Notes under the pieces: generated by a model
What the model saw: the letters and a program-made list of their open reading frames with translations, nothing else
Databases searched by the model: none
Told to the model about the DNA's origin: nothing
Shown here: in pieces, positions 42,652 through 51,644 of the stretch
How positions within the stretch are numbered: the first letter of the stretch is position 1
Layout of the letters: each line of letters starts with the position of its first letter
Assembly: GCF_028290625.1 (NCBI RefSeq)
Contig: NZ_JAQGJM010000008.1
Location: 186,001-250,000 of the forward strand
Direction: 5' to 3'
From: Devosia sp.
GTDB taxonomy: Bacteria; Pseudomonadota; Alphaproteobacteria; Rhizobiales; Devosiaceae
Length of the DNA: 64,000 nt
Position numbers and translations under genes: made by a program

Positions 42652-44894
42652 GGAGCAGACCCTAGCGCTTCGGGCAGGGCTGACAGCCCCCGATCCGGGG
42701 TGGACACGGCGGCGCGCAACGGGACGTCGATACCGATGGCGGTGCCTTTGCCGGTATTGGTCAGCGTCAGCCGGCCGCCGACATCCTCGATGCGGTGACG
42801 CAGATTGCGCAGGCCAAAGCCCTGGGTTTCGCCCGCCAAGGCGGTAGTGGCGAGACCGATGCCATTATCGGCGAAGTGAAGCGTGAGGTGATCGTCGTCG
42901 AGGTAGAGACTGACGGCCAGCGCGCTCGCCTCGGCGTGGCGGATGACGTTGGAGACGATTTCGCGCACCGAGGAGGTCAGCGCCTTGTGCAGGCGATAAT
43001 CGAGCTGGATGGCGTCGCCACTCATGTCATTGACGGGCCAATCGAGTGCGATGCCGGCCGCTTCAAGGCGACGTGCGGTCTCATGGCGGGTTTCTGCAAG
43101 GACGCGGTCGAGACTGGCCTCATCGCCGGACAGGCCTGAAACGATAGCGCGGATGTCCGAAAGTGCGGCCTGCAATATGGGACGGGTGGCGGCGTCGGCG
43201 GTGTGCAGGCCGGTCAACAGGCGGGCGCCGACATCGTCGTGCAGGTCGCGGGCCATGCGGCGGCGCTCCTCGCCGACGCCGCGCGTATAGGCGGCGCGGC
43301 CGGCTTCGGCGTGTTCGGTGAGGGTAACGAGTTGATTGGCGAGTTGCAGGTGTTCGGGCGTGAACAGGCCACGGCCGGCGAACGGATAGGCCAGGCGGAG
43401 CGCAGGGGCGCCCGCAATGGCTGGCAGGAACAGGGTCAGCCCATCGCCGGGGAGGCTCGGCTGGGCGATATCGGCCTCGGCTTCGGCCAGCTCCAGCGGG
43501 TCGAACAGGCGCGCCAGCAGGTTGCGCCAGCGGATGGCGCTGTCCTGGCGCGAGGGGGCGAAGGCCACGTCGATGGCGGCGGCGAAAAGCTGATGATCCT
43601 CGATCTGGCGGCTGCGCATCAGGCGCCGCCAGAGCCAATCGCGCAGCGGCAGGTAAAGAAAGCCAACCGCAACGAGCGCCAGCCCGAAAGCGGGGGCGCT
43701 GTCGAGATCGAGCGCAATCACCAGCACGGCGTCGAAGGTGAGCAGCAGCAGCGCGCCCACGGTATAGAACAGGATGCGGTAGGCCCAGCGGCCCAGCTCG
43801 AACAGGCGATAGCGCAGCAGGCCGAGCGCGAGGCCGACATAGATGACGACGAGCACGCCGGTGACGTGGCTCTGCGGCACGCCGAAGGGCAGGTGCAGCA
43901 GCACCGGCGCGGCGCCGAGCAGCGTATAGCTGCCGGCGCCGGCGATCACCGACAGGCCGATCCAGCCCAGCGCCGCGCGGTCCGACGGATGCCGACGGGT
44001 CGACCACCATTGCGCGGCGATGGTGATGAAAATGGCCAGCGTTTCCACCGCGACCCACAGATAGAGCTGGGCCGGGCCGGCGCCGATTTCGGCCAGGTCG
44101 AGCCCCATGGCGACCAGCAGCACCAGCGGCAGAATCAGCAGCCACCGCGGGCGAACCAGCCGGCACGGATAGCACAGGAACAGGCCAATTATGGCGAGGC
44201 CGAACATGAGCGAGCCGGCGTGATTGATCGGGATCATCGCGGCGAACCAGTCGCCGTTGATAGCCAGTTCGCGATTGGCGTAGATGGCCGATGTCGTCGT
44301 GGCGCCAATCAGGCCCACGGCGGTCAGCGCGAACATGATGGGCCCCAGCGCGCGTGGCCGCAGCGCCCAGACCCAGCCGGCGATCAGCGTGCCCGCAATG
44401 CCGGTCAGGAATTGCACCCAGAAGCCGCTGGGCAGTGTCCACCACGGGCTGCCCTTGGGATAGGCGACGACGGTGTAATCGGCCCCGGTCAGCGGGTTGA
44501 CGAGATAGAGCGTTACTCGGGGTTGGGCCACGATGGCCGCCAGCATGGATTGACGGGCATAGAAGGCGTCGAGCGCCGCATAGGTGTCGAGGCTATCAGG
44601 CTCGGGGCGGACGTCGTCGGCCTCGAGCAGGATCGGGTCGGCGGGGGCGCTGCCGGGGGCGGGCACCGTGCCAATGGCCCGCAGCCGGGCGCCCGGAACG
44701 ATGCCCGGATTGTCGATCCGCGCGTTCAGGTCCACGCCCGCGATAGTGACGACGCTTCCATCGGGGGATGCGAGCAGCGTCAGGCCCATGCGGGGCATAC
44801 TGGTGGCCGCCGCAAAGGTCACCCACGTCAGCACCACGCAGAGCAGCACGACGGCGACGAGCAGCAGACCGGGCGAGGCGGCGGCGGGTTTCAT
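42648..44894 (-). CDS. Membrane sensor histidine kinase, HisKA_3 (NarX/DegS-like) type
   Basis: The 748-residue protein begins with a membrane helix (about 9-30), followed by an extracytoplasmic region of about 130 residues. About eight further helices lie between 165 and 425. A cytoplasmic stretch then leads to the HisKA_3 phosphoacceptor helix EERRRMARDLHDDVGARLLT (His552) and an HATPase_c domain with FADNGIGL and GFGLRNLRHRI. It phosphorylates the NarL-type regulator encoded next. The multi-helix sensor region resembles 7TM-type sensors but I cannot name its ligand. Confidence 0.9.
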   Translation of the reverse strand: MKPAAASPGLLLVAVVLLCVVLTWVTFAAATSMPRMGLTLLASPDGSVVTIAGVDLNARIDNPGIVPGARLRAIGTVPAPGSAPADPILLEADDVRPEPDSLDTYAALDAFYARQSMLAAIVAQPRVTLYLVNPLTGADYTVVAYPKGSPWWTLPSGFWVQFLTGIAGTLIAGWVWALRPRALGPIMFALTAVGLIGATTTSAIYANRELAINGDWFAAMIPINHAGSLMFGLAIIGLFLCYPCRLVRPRWLLILPLVLLVAMGLDLAEIGAGPAQLYLWVAVETLAIFITIAAQWWSTRRHPSDRAALGWIGLSVIAGAGSYTLLGAAPVLLHLPFGVPQSHVTGVLVVIYVGLALGLLRYRLFELGRWAYRILFYTVGALLLLTFDAVLVIALDLDSAPAFGLALVAVGFLYLPLRDWLWRRLMRSRQIEDHQLFAAAIDVAFAPSRQDSAIRWRNLLARLFDPLELAEAEADIAQPSLPGDGLTLFLPAIAGAPALRLAYPFAGRGLFTPEHLQLANQLVTLTEHAEAGRAAYTRGVGEERRRMARDLHDDVGARLLTGLHTADAATRPILQAALSDIRAIVSGLSGDEASLDRVLAETRHETARRLEAAGIALDWPVNDMSGDAIQLDYRLHKALTSSVREIVSNVIRHAEASALAVSLYLDDDHLTLHFADNGIGLATTALAGETQGFGLRNLRHRIEDVGGRLTLTNTGKGTAIGIDVPLRAAVSTPDRGLSALPEALGSAP

Positions 44895-44962
44895 CCTCGC
44901 ATATGAGGGGGGATTTTTTTCCGGTGCAACTAAATGGTTAGGGGATTGTTAAGGGCGGTCTT

Positions 44963-45087
44963 CACCTCTCCCTTTGGGGGAGAGGTCGGCCGAAGGCCGG
45001 GTGAGGGGGCCTTTACTGGGTGAGGTGTGTGGGGAAGGCCCCCTCACCCGACCCAAGAGGGTCGACCTCTCCCCCAAGGGAGAGGTG
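44963..45087. repeat. Long near-perfect inverted repeat (family D-like)
   Basis: The left arm CACCTCTCCCTTTGGGGGAG with AGGTCG (44963-44988) pairs with CGACCTCTCCCCCAAGGGAG with AGGTG (45063-45087). The inner arms CCGGGTGAGGGGGCCTT (44997-45013) and AAGGCCCCCTCACCCG (45035-45050) pair as well. The element fills the gap between the short-chain dehydrogenase and kinase genes. Confidence 0.8.
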
Positions 45088-45097
45088 GAGAGAAGCC

Positions 45098-45871
45098 TCA
45101 CCCCTCCCGATGAATCGCAAAAGGGCCCCAGGCTTGGGTCGTCGCCATCATTTCGAGGCGGTTGATATTGACGTGGGCGGGCAGGGTGGTAGCCCAGAAG
45201 ATGGCTTCGGCGATGTCGTCGCCGTTCATCGGCGTGGTGCCCGCATAGGGGGCGGCCGCCTTGGTGTCGTCGCCCTTGAAGCGGACCAGCGAGAATTCGG
45301 TTTCGGTCAGGCCCGGCTCGATATTGGTGACGCGGACATTCTTGCCCTGCAGGTCGCTTCGCAGGTTCATGGCAAACTGCTTCACAAAGGCCTTGGTGGC
45401 GCCGTAGACGCTGCCGCCCGGATAGGCATATTCGCCGGCCACCGAACCCAGGGTGACAATGTGGCCGCCGCCCCGGGCGATGACGCCGGGCAGCAGGGCG
45501 CGGATGGTGACCATCAGGCCGCGGATATTGGTATCGACCATGGTTTCCCAATCATCGAGGCTGGCTTCGGCGGCGGGCTGCAGGCCCAGCGCCAGGCCCG
45601 CATTGGCGAGCACGATATTGACCGCGTCGAAGGGCGCGGGCAGGCCGGCAATGGCGGCTTCGAGGGCGGGACGGTCACGGACATCGAGTTCGATAGTGTG
45701 GCAGCGCTCGCCCAGCTCAGCCTTGAGATCGGCGAGGCGATCGCCGCGGCGGCCGGAGGCGATCACACGGGCGCCTGCGGCGACATAGCGGCGGGCGGCG
45801 GCGGCGCCGAAGCCGGAGGTGGCGCCGGTGATGAAGACGGTGAAGCCAGCGGGGTCGAGGGTCTTGTACAT
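45098..45871 (-). CDS. Short-chain dehydrogenase/reductase (YdfG-like)
   Basis: ATG 45871 (MYKTLDPAGFTVFITGATSG) gives 257 residues. The nucleotide motif TGATSGFG and following SGRRGDRL favour NADP(H). The structural motif is LANAGLAL, and the catalytic Ser-Tyr-Lys lies in GSVAGEYAYPGGSVYGATKA. The PGLTETEF and RLEMMATTQAWGPFA tail match YdfG, an NADP-dependent 3-hydroxy acid (L-allo-threonine/serine) dehydrogenase. The exact substrate remains open. Confidence 0.9.
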   Translation of the reverse strand: MYKTLDPAGFTVFITGATSGFGAAAARRYVAAGARVIASGRRGDRLADLKAELGERCHTIELDVRDRPALEAAIAGLPAPFDAVNIVLANAGLALGLQPAAEASLDDWETMVDTNIRGLMVTIRALLPGVIARGGGHIVTLGSVAGEYAYPGGSVYGATKAFVKQFAMNLRSDLQGKNVRVTNIEPGLTETEFSLVRFKGDDTKAAAPYAGTTPMNGDDIAEAIFWATTLPAHVNINRLEMMATTQAWGPFAIHREG

Positions 45872-45950
45872 AGGGCGAGTCCGGATCGGAGGGATTGGCG
45901 GCAAACTGGGCTGGAGCGTTGGAGCAGTCAAGGGTGCAATGCGGAGGAGA

Positions 45951-46080
45951 ACTCCCCCTCATCCGGCCCTTCGGGCCACCTTCTCCCCGGTGGGAGAAGA
46001 ATAAGAGAGCGCCGGGTTTTCAAGATTCCTCTCCCCCTCGGGAGAGGGTGGCCGAGCAAAGCGGAGGCCGGGTGAGGGGG
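45951..46080. repeat. Intergenic palindromic repeat, family D (copy 2)
   Basis: CCCCTCATCCGGCCCTTCGG with GCCACCTTCTCCCCGGTGGGAGAAG is close to the reverse complement of the block at 35591-35637. It is followed by CCTCTCCCCCTCGGGAGAGG and GGCCGGGTGAGGGGG. It lies between the divergent dehydrogenase and macA genes. The remaining gap to 46192 shows no gene. Confidence 0.7.
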
Positions 46081-46191
46081 ATTGGTGCGGCGAGTAGGAA
46101 GCTTGCCGAATGGCAATGCAGCTTTCCAAGTCCTAACGTTACGAACCTCCGGATCGTCCCTATATTGCCAGACGAATGGGAGTGTCCGGGT

Positions 46192-47382
46192 TTGAAGATT
46201 TTTGTCCGCCTGCTGCTAGCCGTGGTGATAGTGGGTGGCCTTGCGGCCGCCGCGTGGTGGCATTTTGCGGCGCCGCAGGCAGCGAGCGTGCCCAATACGG
46301 TCGCGGTCAAGCGGGGCGATATCGAAAAGACGGTGCTGGCATCGGGTGTGCTGGAGGCGGCCTCGCTGGTTAGCGTCGGCGCCGAAGTGTCGGGCCGGAT
46401 CGATAGCGTCAATGTGGTGCTGGGGCAGAACGTCAAGAAGGGCGACCTGATTGCCCAGATCGACTCGCTGAACCAGGAGAATGCGGTCAAGGCCGCGGAG
46501 GCGGCACTGGCCGGTATCCAGGCGCAGAAGCGGGCGCAGGTGGCCAACCTGGCCCAGGTCAAGGCGGCGCTGACGCGCGCCACGCAGATGTTCCAGCAGA
46601 GCCTCATCGCCCAGACCGATTTCGAGACCGCGCAGGCGGCTGTGGAATCGGCGGAAGCTCAGATCGACGGGTTGGATGCGCAGATCGCGCAATCGACGCT
46701 GCAGGTGGAAAGCGCGCAGCTCAACCTGAGCCGTACCAAGATCGTGGCGCCCAATGACGGGACCATCGTGGCGCTGCTGGTGGATGAGGGGCAGACGGTC
46801 ACGGCGTCGCAGCAGATTCCCACCATCGTCAAGATCGCCAACCTGGACACGATGGTGATCAAGGCGGAGATTTCCGAGGCCGACGTGGTGCGCGTGGCGC
46901 CCGGACAGCGGGTCTATTTCACCATATTGGGCGAGCCCGACGTGCAGATCGATGCCAAGCTGCGCGCGGTGGAGCCGGCGCCGACATCGATTAATTCCGA
47001 GACCACCACGACGGACGCCGCCATCTATTACAACGGGCTGTTCGATGTGCCGAACCTGGACCACCGGCTGCGCATTTCGATGACCGCGCAGGTGACCATC
47101 GTGCTCGACGAGGCCGAGAAGGTGCTGGTCGTGCCCTCGGGCGTGCTGCGCAAGGATCGCGACGGCAAGCCGATGGTGCTGGTCTATGATCCGCAGACGC
47201 AGACCACCAAGCCGCAGCCGGTGACGGTGGGGCTGGACAACAATGTGAGCGCCGAAATCACCGATGGGCTGAGCGAAGGCGACCAAGTGATCCAGAGCGG
47301 TACGACGACCGCGGCGGCGCGGCCAACGGGCGGCGGGCAGCGCGGATTTGGCGGACCGGGCGTGTTCGGCGGGCGGCCCTGA
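46192..47382 (+). CDS. macA: MacA-like efflux periplasmic adaptor protein
   Basis: No in-frame ATG fits. TTG 46192, nine bases after GGGAG, gives 396 residues starting [20 protein letters not shown], a membrane anchor. The adaptor features follow in order: lipoyl half ([20 protein letters not shown]), a long alpha-helical hairpin (about 95-185), second lipoyl half ([20 protein letters not shown]), beta-barrel and membrane-proximal domain, and a Gly-rich tail. Together with MacB it couples an inner-membrane ABC pump to an outer-membrane TolC-type channel. Cargo is unknown (macrolides, lipopeptides or haem in relatives). Confidence 0.88.
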   Translation: MKIFVRLLLAVVIVGGLAAAAWWHFAAPQAASVPNTVAVKRGDIEKTVLASGVLEAASLVSVGAEVSGRIDSVNVVLGQNVKKGDLIAQIDSLNQENAVKAAEAALAGIQAQKRAQVANLAQVKAALTRATQMFQQSLIAQTDFETAQAAVESAEAQIDGLDAQIAQSTLQVESAQLNLSRTKIVAPNDGTIVALLVDEGQTVTASQQIPTIVKIANLDTMVIKAEISEADVVRVAPGQRVYFTILGEPDVQIDAKLRAVEPAPTSINSETTTTDAAIYYNGLFDVPNLDHRLRISMTAQVTIVLDEAEKVLVVPSGVLRKDRDGKPMVLVYDPQTQTTKPQPVTVGLDNNVSAEITDGLSEGDQVIQSGTTTAAARPTGGGQRGFGGPGVFGGRP

Positions 47383-49331
47383 TGGCCGATCCGATCATCG
47401 CGATAAGGGGCCTCAGCCGGCGGTTCCAGACCGGGCCGGAAACCGTCACCGTGCTCAAGGACATCGACCTCGATATTTTTGCGGGTGAGATGGTGGCCAT
47501 CATGGGCCAGTCGGGCTCGGGCAAATCGACGCTGATGAACATCCTGGGGTGCCTCGATCGACCCAGCGCGGGCACCTACAAATTCGCCGGGCGCGAAGTG
47601 GGCAGACTGGGCCCGGACGCGCTGGCGGAACTGCGGCGCGAGCATTTCGGCTTCATCTTCCAGCGTTATCAATTGCTGACCGATCTCGACGCCGTCGAAA
47701 ACGTGGAAATGGCCGCCATCTATGCCGGAGCGCAGCCGGCGGCACGGCGCAAGCGAGCGATTTCGCTATTGACGCGGCTGGGCCTGGGCGACCGCCTAAG
47801 CCATCGGCCCGGGGCGCTATCGGGCGGGCAGCAGCAGCGCGTCAGCGTAGCGCGGGCGCTGATGAATGGCGGCGAGGTGATCCTGGCCGACGAGCCCACG
47901 GGGGCGCTGGACTCCAAGAGCGGCAAGGAATTGATGGCCCTGCTGGCCGAGCTGCATAGGGACGGCCACACCATCATCATCGTGACGCATGACCCACTGA
48001 TCGCCGCGCAAGCGGAGCGGGTGATCGAGATTTCCGACGGGGCGATCATTGCCGATCGGCGGAACACCGAGACCTTTGGGGCGGTGCGCGCCGAGGAGCC
48101 GATGCGCAAAGTCGCGCGCTGGCGCGAGGGGGTTTCGCGGGCCGGCGAGGCGCTGCGCATGGCGATGCGGGCCATGGTGGCGCACAAGCTGCGCACGTTC
48201 CTGACCATGCTGGGCATCATCATCGGCATTGCCTCTGTGGTCAGCGTGGTGGCTTTGGGACAGGGCAGCCAGGAGACGGTGCTGAGCAATATCTCCTCGC
48301 TCGGCACCAATACGATCAACATCTATCCGGGGACCGGCTTCGGTGACCGGCGCAGCGCGCGCATCCAGACGTTGCTGCCCTCGGATGCCGACGCGATCGC
48401 GACGCAAAGCTATGCCGACAGCGTCAGCCCGCAGGTGACGTCCAATGCCACGGTGCTGTTCCGCAATACGTCCTCGAATGCCTCGATCACCGGGGTGGGC
48501 GACAGCTATTTCCGGGTCAATGGGCGCACCTTCACCCAGGGCGTGCCGTTCTCGGCGCAGAGCGTGATCCAACGAACGCAGGAGGCGGTGATCGACCAGA
48601 ACGCGGCCTCCGCCTTCTTCGTCAATGGCGAGGACCCGATTGGTCAGGTGATCCTGCTCGACAAGGTGCCGGTGCGGGTGATCGGGGTGGTGGAGACGGT
48701 GACCGGGTTCGGGCCGGGCAATAACAGCGCCAATGTCTACCTGCCCTATACGACCGCAATGGATCGCATCCTGGGGCAGAATTATCTGAGTTCAATCGCC
48801 GTGCGGGTCAGCGACGATGCCGATATGGACCAGGCCGAGGACGAGATCACTGCGCTGCTGACGCGCCTGCATAGCGGCAAGACCGACTTCTTCCTGCAAA
48901 ATACTGCCACCATCCGCGACACTATCGAGTCGACGGCGCAGACTCTGACGCTGCTGATTTCCACCATCGCGGTGATCTCGCTGGTGGTGGGCGGGATCGG
49001 GGTGATGAACATCATGCTGGTCAGCGTCAGCGAGCGCACCAAGGAGATCGGCATTCGCATGGCGGTTGGCGCGCGGCGCGGCGATATCCTGCGGCAGTTT
49101 CTGATCGAGGCGGTGCTGGTGTGCTTTGTGGGCGGAGCGCTGGGGGTGGCGCTCTCGTTCGGGCTGGGGGCGACGTTGACTTCGCTGATGGCGGGCGCGC
49201 GGGTGACCTATTCGGCGCAAACGATCATCCTGGCATTCGTGTCATCGAGCCTGATCGGGGTGGTGTTCGGCTTCATGCCGGCCCGATCGGCAGCGCGGCT
49301 GGACCCGGTGGAGGCCCTAGCGCGGGAGTGA
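47382..49331 (+). CDS. macB: MacB-like ABC transporter (ATPase fused to permease)
   Basis: The ATG shares a base with the macA stop. The 649 residues comprise an ATPase (about 1-230) with Walker [10 protein letters not shown], signature LSGGQQQR, Walker [13 protein letters not shown] and H-loop IVTHDPLIA. Next come a membrane helix ([20 protein letters not shown]), a periplasmic domain (about 300-520) and three C-terminal helices with the FtsX-type block [20 protein letters not shown]. This is the mechanotransmission type of exporter, which works with MacA. Confidence 0.94.
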   Translation: MADPIIAIRGLSRRFQTGPETVTVLKDIDLDIFAGEMVAIMGQSGSGKSTLMNILGCLDRPSAGTYKFAGREVGRLGPDALAELRREHFGFIFQRYQLLTDLDAVENVEMAAIYAGAQPAARRKRAISLLTRLGLGDRLSHRPGALSGGQQQRVSVARALMNGGEVILADEPTGALDSKSGKELMALLAELHRDGHTIIIVTHDPLIAAQAERVIEISDGAIIADRRNTETFGAVRAEEPMRKVARWREGVSRAGEALRMAMRAMVAHKLRTFLTMLGIIIGIASVVSVVALGQGSQETVLSNISSLGTNTINIYPGTGFGDRRSARIQTLLPSDADAIATQSYADSVSPQVTSNATVLFRNTSSNASITGVGDSYFRVNGRTFTQGVPFSAQSVIQRTQEAVIDQNAASAFFVNGEDPIGQVILLDKVPVRVIGVVETVTGFGPGNNSANVYLPYTTAMDRILGQNYLSSIAVRVSDDADMDQAEDEITALLTRLHSGKTDFFLQNTATIRDTIESTAQTLTLLISTIAVISLVVGGIGVMNIMLVSVSERTKEIGIRMAVGARRGDILRQFLIEAVLVCFVGGALGVALSFGLGATLTSLMAGARVTYSAQTIILAFVSSSLIGVVFGFMPARSAARLDPVEALARE

Positions 49332-49349
49332 GGTTCGCCGCCCACCGCA

Positions 49350-49428
49350 CTTCCCGCGGGCTTGACCCGCGGGCCGCTCTCAATCCGGCACAAGCGGCGA
49401 GAGGCCCGCGGATCAAGTCCGCGGGAAG
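49350..49428. repeat. Palindromic repeat, family B (copy 2)
   Basis: CTTCCCGCGGGCTTGACCCG at 49350 and CGGATCAAGTCCGCGGGAAG ending at 49428 form a long hairpin just after macB. Its right end is identical to that of the copy at 39714-39794. The remainder of this 354-base gap contains the palindrome GAACGCGTTC (49589-49598) and probably the tamA promoter, but no gene. Confidence 0.75.
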
Positions 49429-49685
49429 ACCGAGGGTGCGGCCACATTGCTGCCCGAGCTATACTTGTCTTCGTGGCTGGCTTCCCCCCAACTGTTCCCC
49501 ATCCGCAACGATCCCGCCCCGACACCGAAACTTTGTGACCGGCAGGGTGTTCATTGCCTTGGGGTAGCCCTAAACTTGCCACAGAGTTGAACGCGTTCTA
49601 GCCGCGCACGGCGTCAGTGCGTTCGATTAGAGTCAAGTTTAACTGAATCTTCTGGCTCGATGAGGCAGAGTGGCAGTCCTCGCCA

Positions 49686-51644
49686 ATGGCGGGTAGGGGC
49701 GGAACGAGCGACGGGAACGGTCCACTGAAGCTGGCGCGGATAGTATTGAGTTTGGGGGCGCTTGGCATCGCCCTGCCGCTGGCGAGCGTCGCTTGGACGC
49801 CGCAGGCTTCAGCTTTTGAAATTTTTGGCATCAAGCTGTTCGAAGACCAGTCGGACAAGGATGCCGACGCGGTGATCGCCGATCCGCAGCCCTATACGGT
49901 CGATGTTTCGGTGACCCAGATCGGGTCCGCCGAAGGCGTGGTGCGCAATGCCTCGGCACTGGTGGCCGACGCCGGGGAGCCGGCCTCGGGCGCGGCGGGA
50001 TTGCTGGCCAAGGCGCGCGGCGACTACCGGCGCATTCTGGCGGCGCTCTATAATGAGGGCTATTACGGCGGCAGCATCAGCATTCGCGTCGGCGGGGTGG
50101 AAGCCTCAAGCCTGGCGCCGGATGTGAACCTGCCCGATCCAGTGGCAGTGGCGATCGTGGTGACGCCGGGGCCGCTGTTCAAGTTTAACCGGGTGCAGGT
50201 CGTCAACCAGGCGCCCCTCACCAATGATCCGGGCGATTTTGTCGAGCCACCCTCCAGCGAAGGCTTTGGCAGCGGCGAGATCGCGCGCTCCAGCGTCGTG
50301 CTCAAGGCCGAGCAATTGGCGCTCGAGGCGTGGCGGCAGCAGGGTTATGCCAAGGCCGAGATCGCCAATCGCGAAGTGGTCGCCGACCATGCCAGCTCGA
50401 CCGTCGATGTGACCATCACGGTCAATCCGGGCGCCAAGGCGGCGTTCGGCGATATCGTGGTCAGCGGCACCGAGAACATGGACGCCGATTTCGTGCGCTG
50501 GCAGACCGGGATCTCGCCCGGCCAGGAATATGATCCCGACGATCTGAAGCTGGCGCAAAAGCGGCTGGATCGGCTCGAAGTGTTCAGCGCGGCACGGATG
50601 CAGGCGGCCGATGCGATCGGCTCGGACGGGCTGCTACCCTATAATCTGATCGTGCAGGAATTGCCGGGGCGGCGCTTTGGCGTCGGCGCGACCTATTCGA
50701 CCATCGACGGGTTGGGGATCGAGGGCTTTCATCTGTGGCGCAATCTGTTCGGGCATGCCGAACGGCTGCGGCTGGATGCCAAGATCGCCAGCATCGCCTT
50801 CCCGATCGATACCGAAGAATTCGACTATCAGTTCGGCGGCACCTTCACCAAGCCGGGCGTGTTCACGCCGGATACCGACCTGATCGCGGCCATTTCGGCG
50901 GAGAGAACGCTCTATCCGACCTATACCGAAACCTCGATCAATGGGCGGCTGGGGTTGAACCATACGTTGACCGACCAGATCAGTTTCGAGGGCGGCGTCG
51001 AATATGAGCGCAGCCGGTTCGATGACGTATTCGGCACCCGCGATTTCTCGCTGGCGGGCCTCTATGGCGGCATAACCTATGACGGGCGTGACGACGCCGT
51101 CGATCCGACCGGCGGCATTTTCGCCTCGGCCAATGTCGAGCCATTCTACGAATTCAACTACGGCAATCCGGCTGCCCGCCTGACGCTGGAAGGGCGGACC
51201 TACTTTGGCTTTGGCGAAGACAATCAATTCGTGCTGGCTGCACGGCTAAAGGCCGGCGCACTCGTCGGGCCAAGTCTGTCGGAAATCCCGCCCGACAAGC
51301 TGTTTTTCGCTGGCGGCGGTGGCTCTGTGCGCGGCTATGGTTTCAAATCCATCGGCGTCGATGACGGCAACGGCAATGTCACCGGTGGGCGCTATCTGCT
51401 GGAAGGCTCGCTGGAAGCGCGGGCCAAGGTGACCAAGGATATTGGCGTCGTCGGTTTCATCGACGGTGGCTATGTGGCGGCTGACCGGTTCCCCGGCCTT
51501 GAGGACCTCAGGCTCGGGGCCGGCATCGGCGTGCGCTATTATACCGGGCTGGGGCCATTGCGGGCCGATATCGCCATCCCGCTCAACAAGCGCGCCGGCG
51601 ATCCCGACTATGCAATTTACGTCGGCATAGGACAGTCGTTTTGA
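49686..51644 (+). CDS. tamA: Outer-membrane assembly protein TamA (BamA/Omp85 family)
   Basis: The 652-residue protein has a hydrophobic N-terminal export signal (about 14-40, ending PQASAF), then POTRA-like domains (about 55-330). The C-terminal Omp85 beta-barrel includes the VRGYGF motif (GGGSVRGYGFKSIGVDD) and ends in a terminal aromatic strand (YAIYVGIGQSF). With TamB, encoded next and overlapping by four bases, it forms the TAM complex for autotransporter and lipid/outer-membrane biogenesis. The upstream start is plausible but not fixed. Confidence 0.92.
   Translation: MAGRGGTSDGNGPLKLARIVLSLGALGIALPLASVAWTPQASAFEIFGIKLFEDQSDKDADAVIADPQPYTVDVSVTQIGSAEGVVRNASALVADAGEPASGAAGLLAKARGDYRRILAALYNEGYYGGSISIRVGGVEASSLAPDVNLPDPVAVAIVVTPGPLFKFNRVQVVNQAPLTNDPGDFVEPPSSEGFGSGEIARSSVVLKAEQLALEAWRQQGYAKAEIANREVVADHASSTVDVTITVNPGAKAAFGDIVVSGTENMDADFVRWQTGISPGQEYDPDDLKLAQKRLDRLEVFSAARMQAADAIGSDGLLPYNLIVQELPGRRFGVGATYSTIDGLGIEGFHLWRNLFGHAERLRLDAKIASIAFPIDTEEFDYQFGGTFTKPGVFTPDTDLIAAISAERTLYPTYTETSINGRLGLNHTLTDQISFEGGVEYERSRFDDVFGTRDFSLAGLYGGITYDGRDDAVDPTGGIFASANVEPFYEFNYGNPAARLTLEGRTYFGFGEDNQFVLAARLKAGALVGPSLSEIPPDKLFFAGGGGSVRGYGFKSIGVDDGNGNVTGGRYLLEGSLEARAKVTKDIGVVGFIDGGYVAADRFPGLEDLRLGAGIGVRYYTGLGPLRADIAIPLNKRAGDPDYAIYVGIGQSF

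Noticed and set aside
49589..49598. GAACGCGTTC as a LexA (SOS) box
   Set aside because: The alphaproteobacterial SOS box needs GTTC-N7-GTTC direct repeats. This palindrome does not fit.
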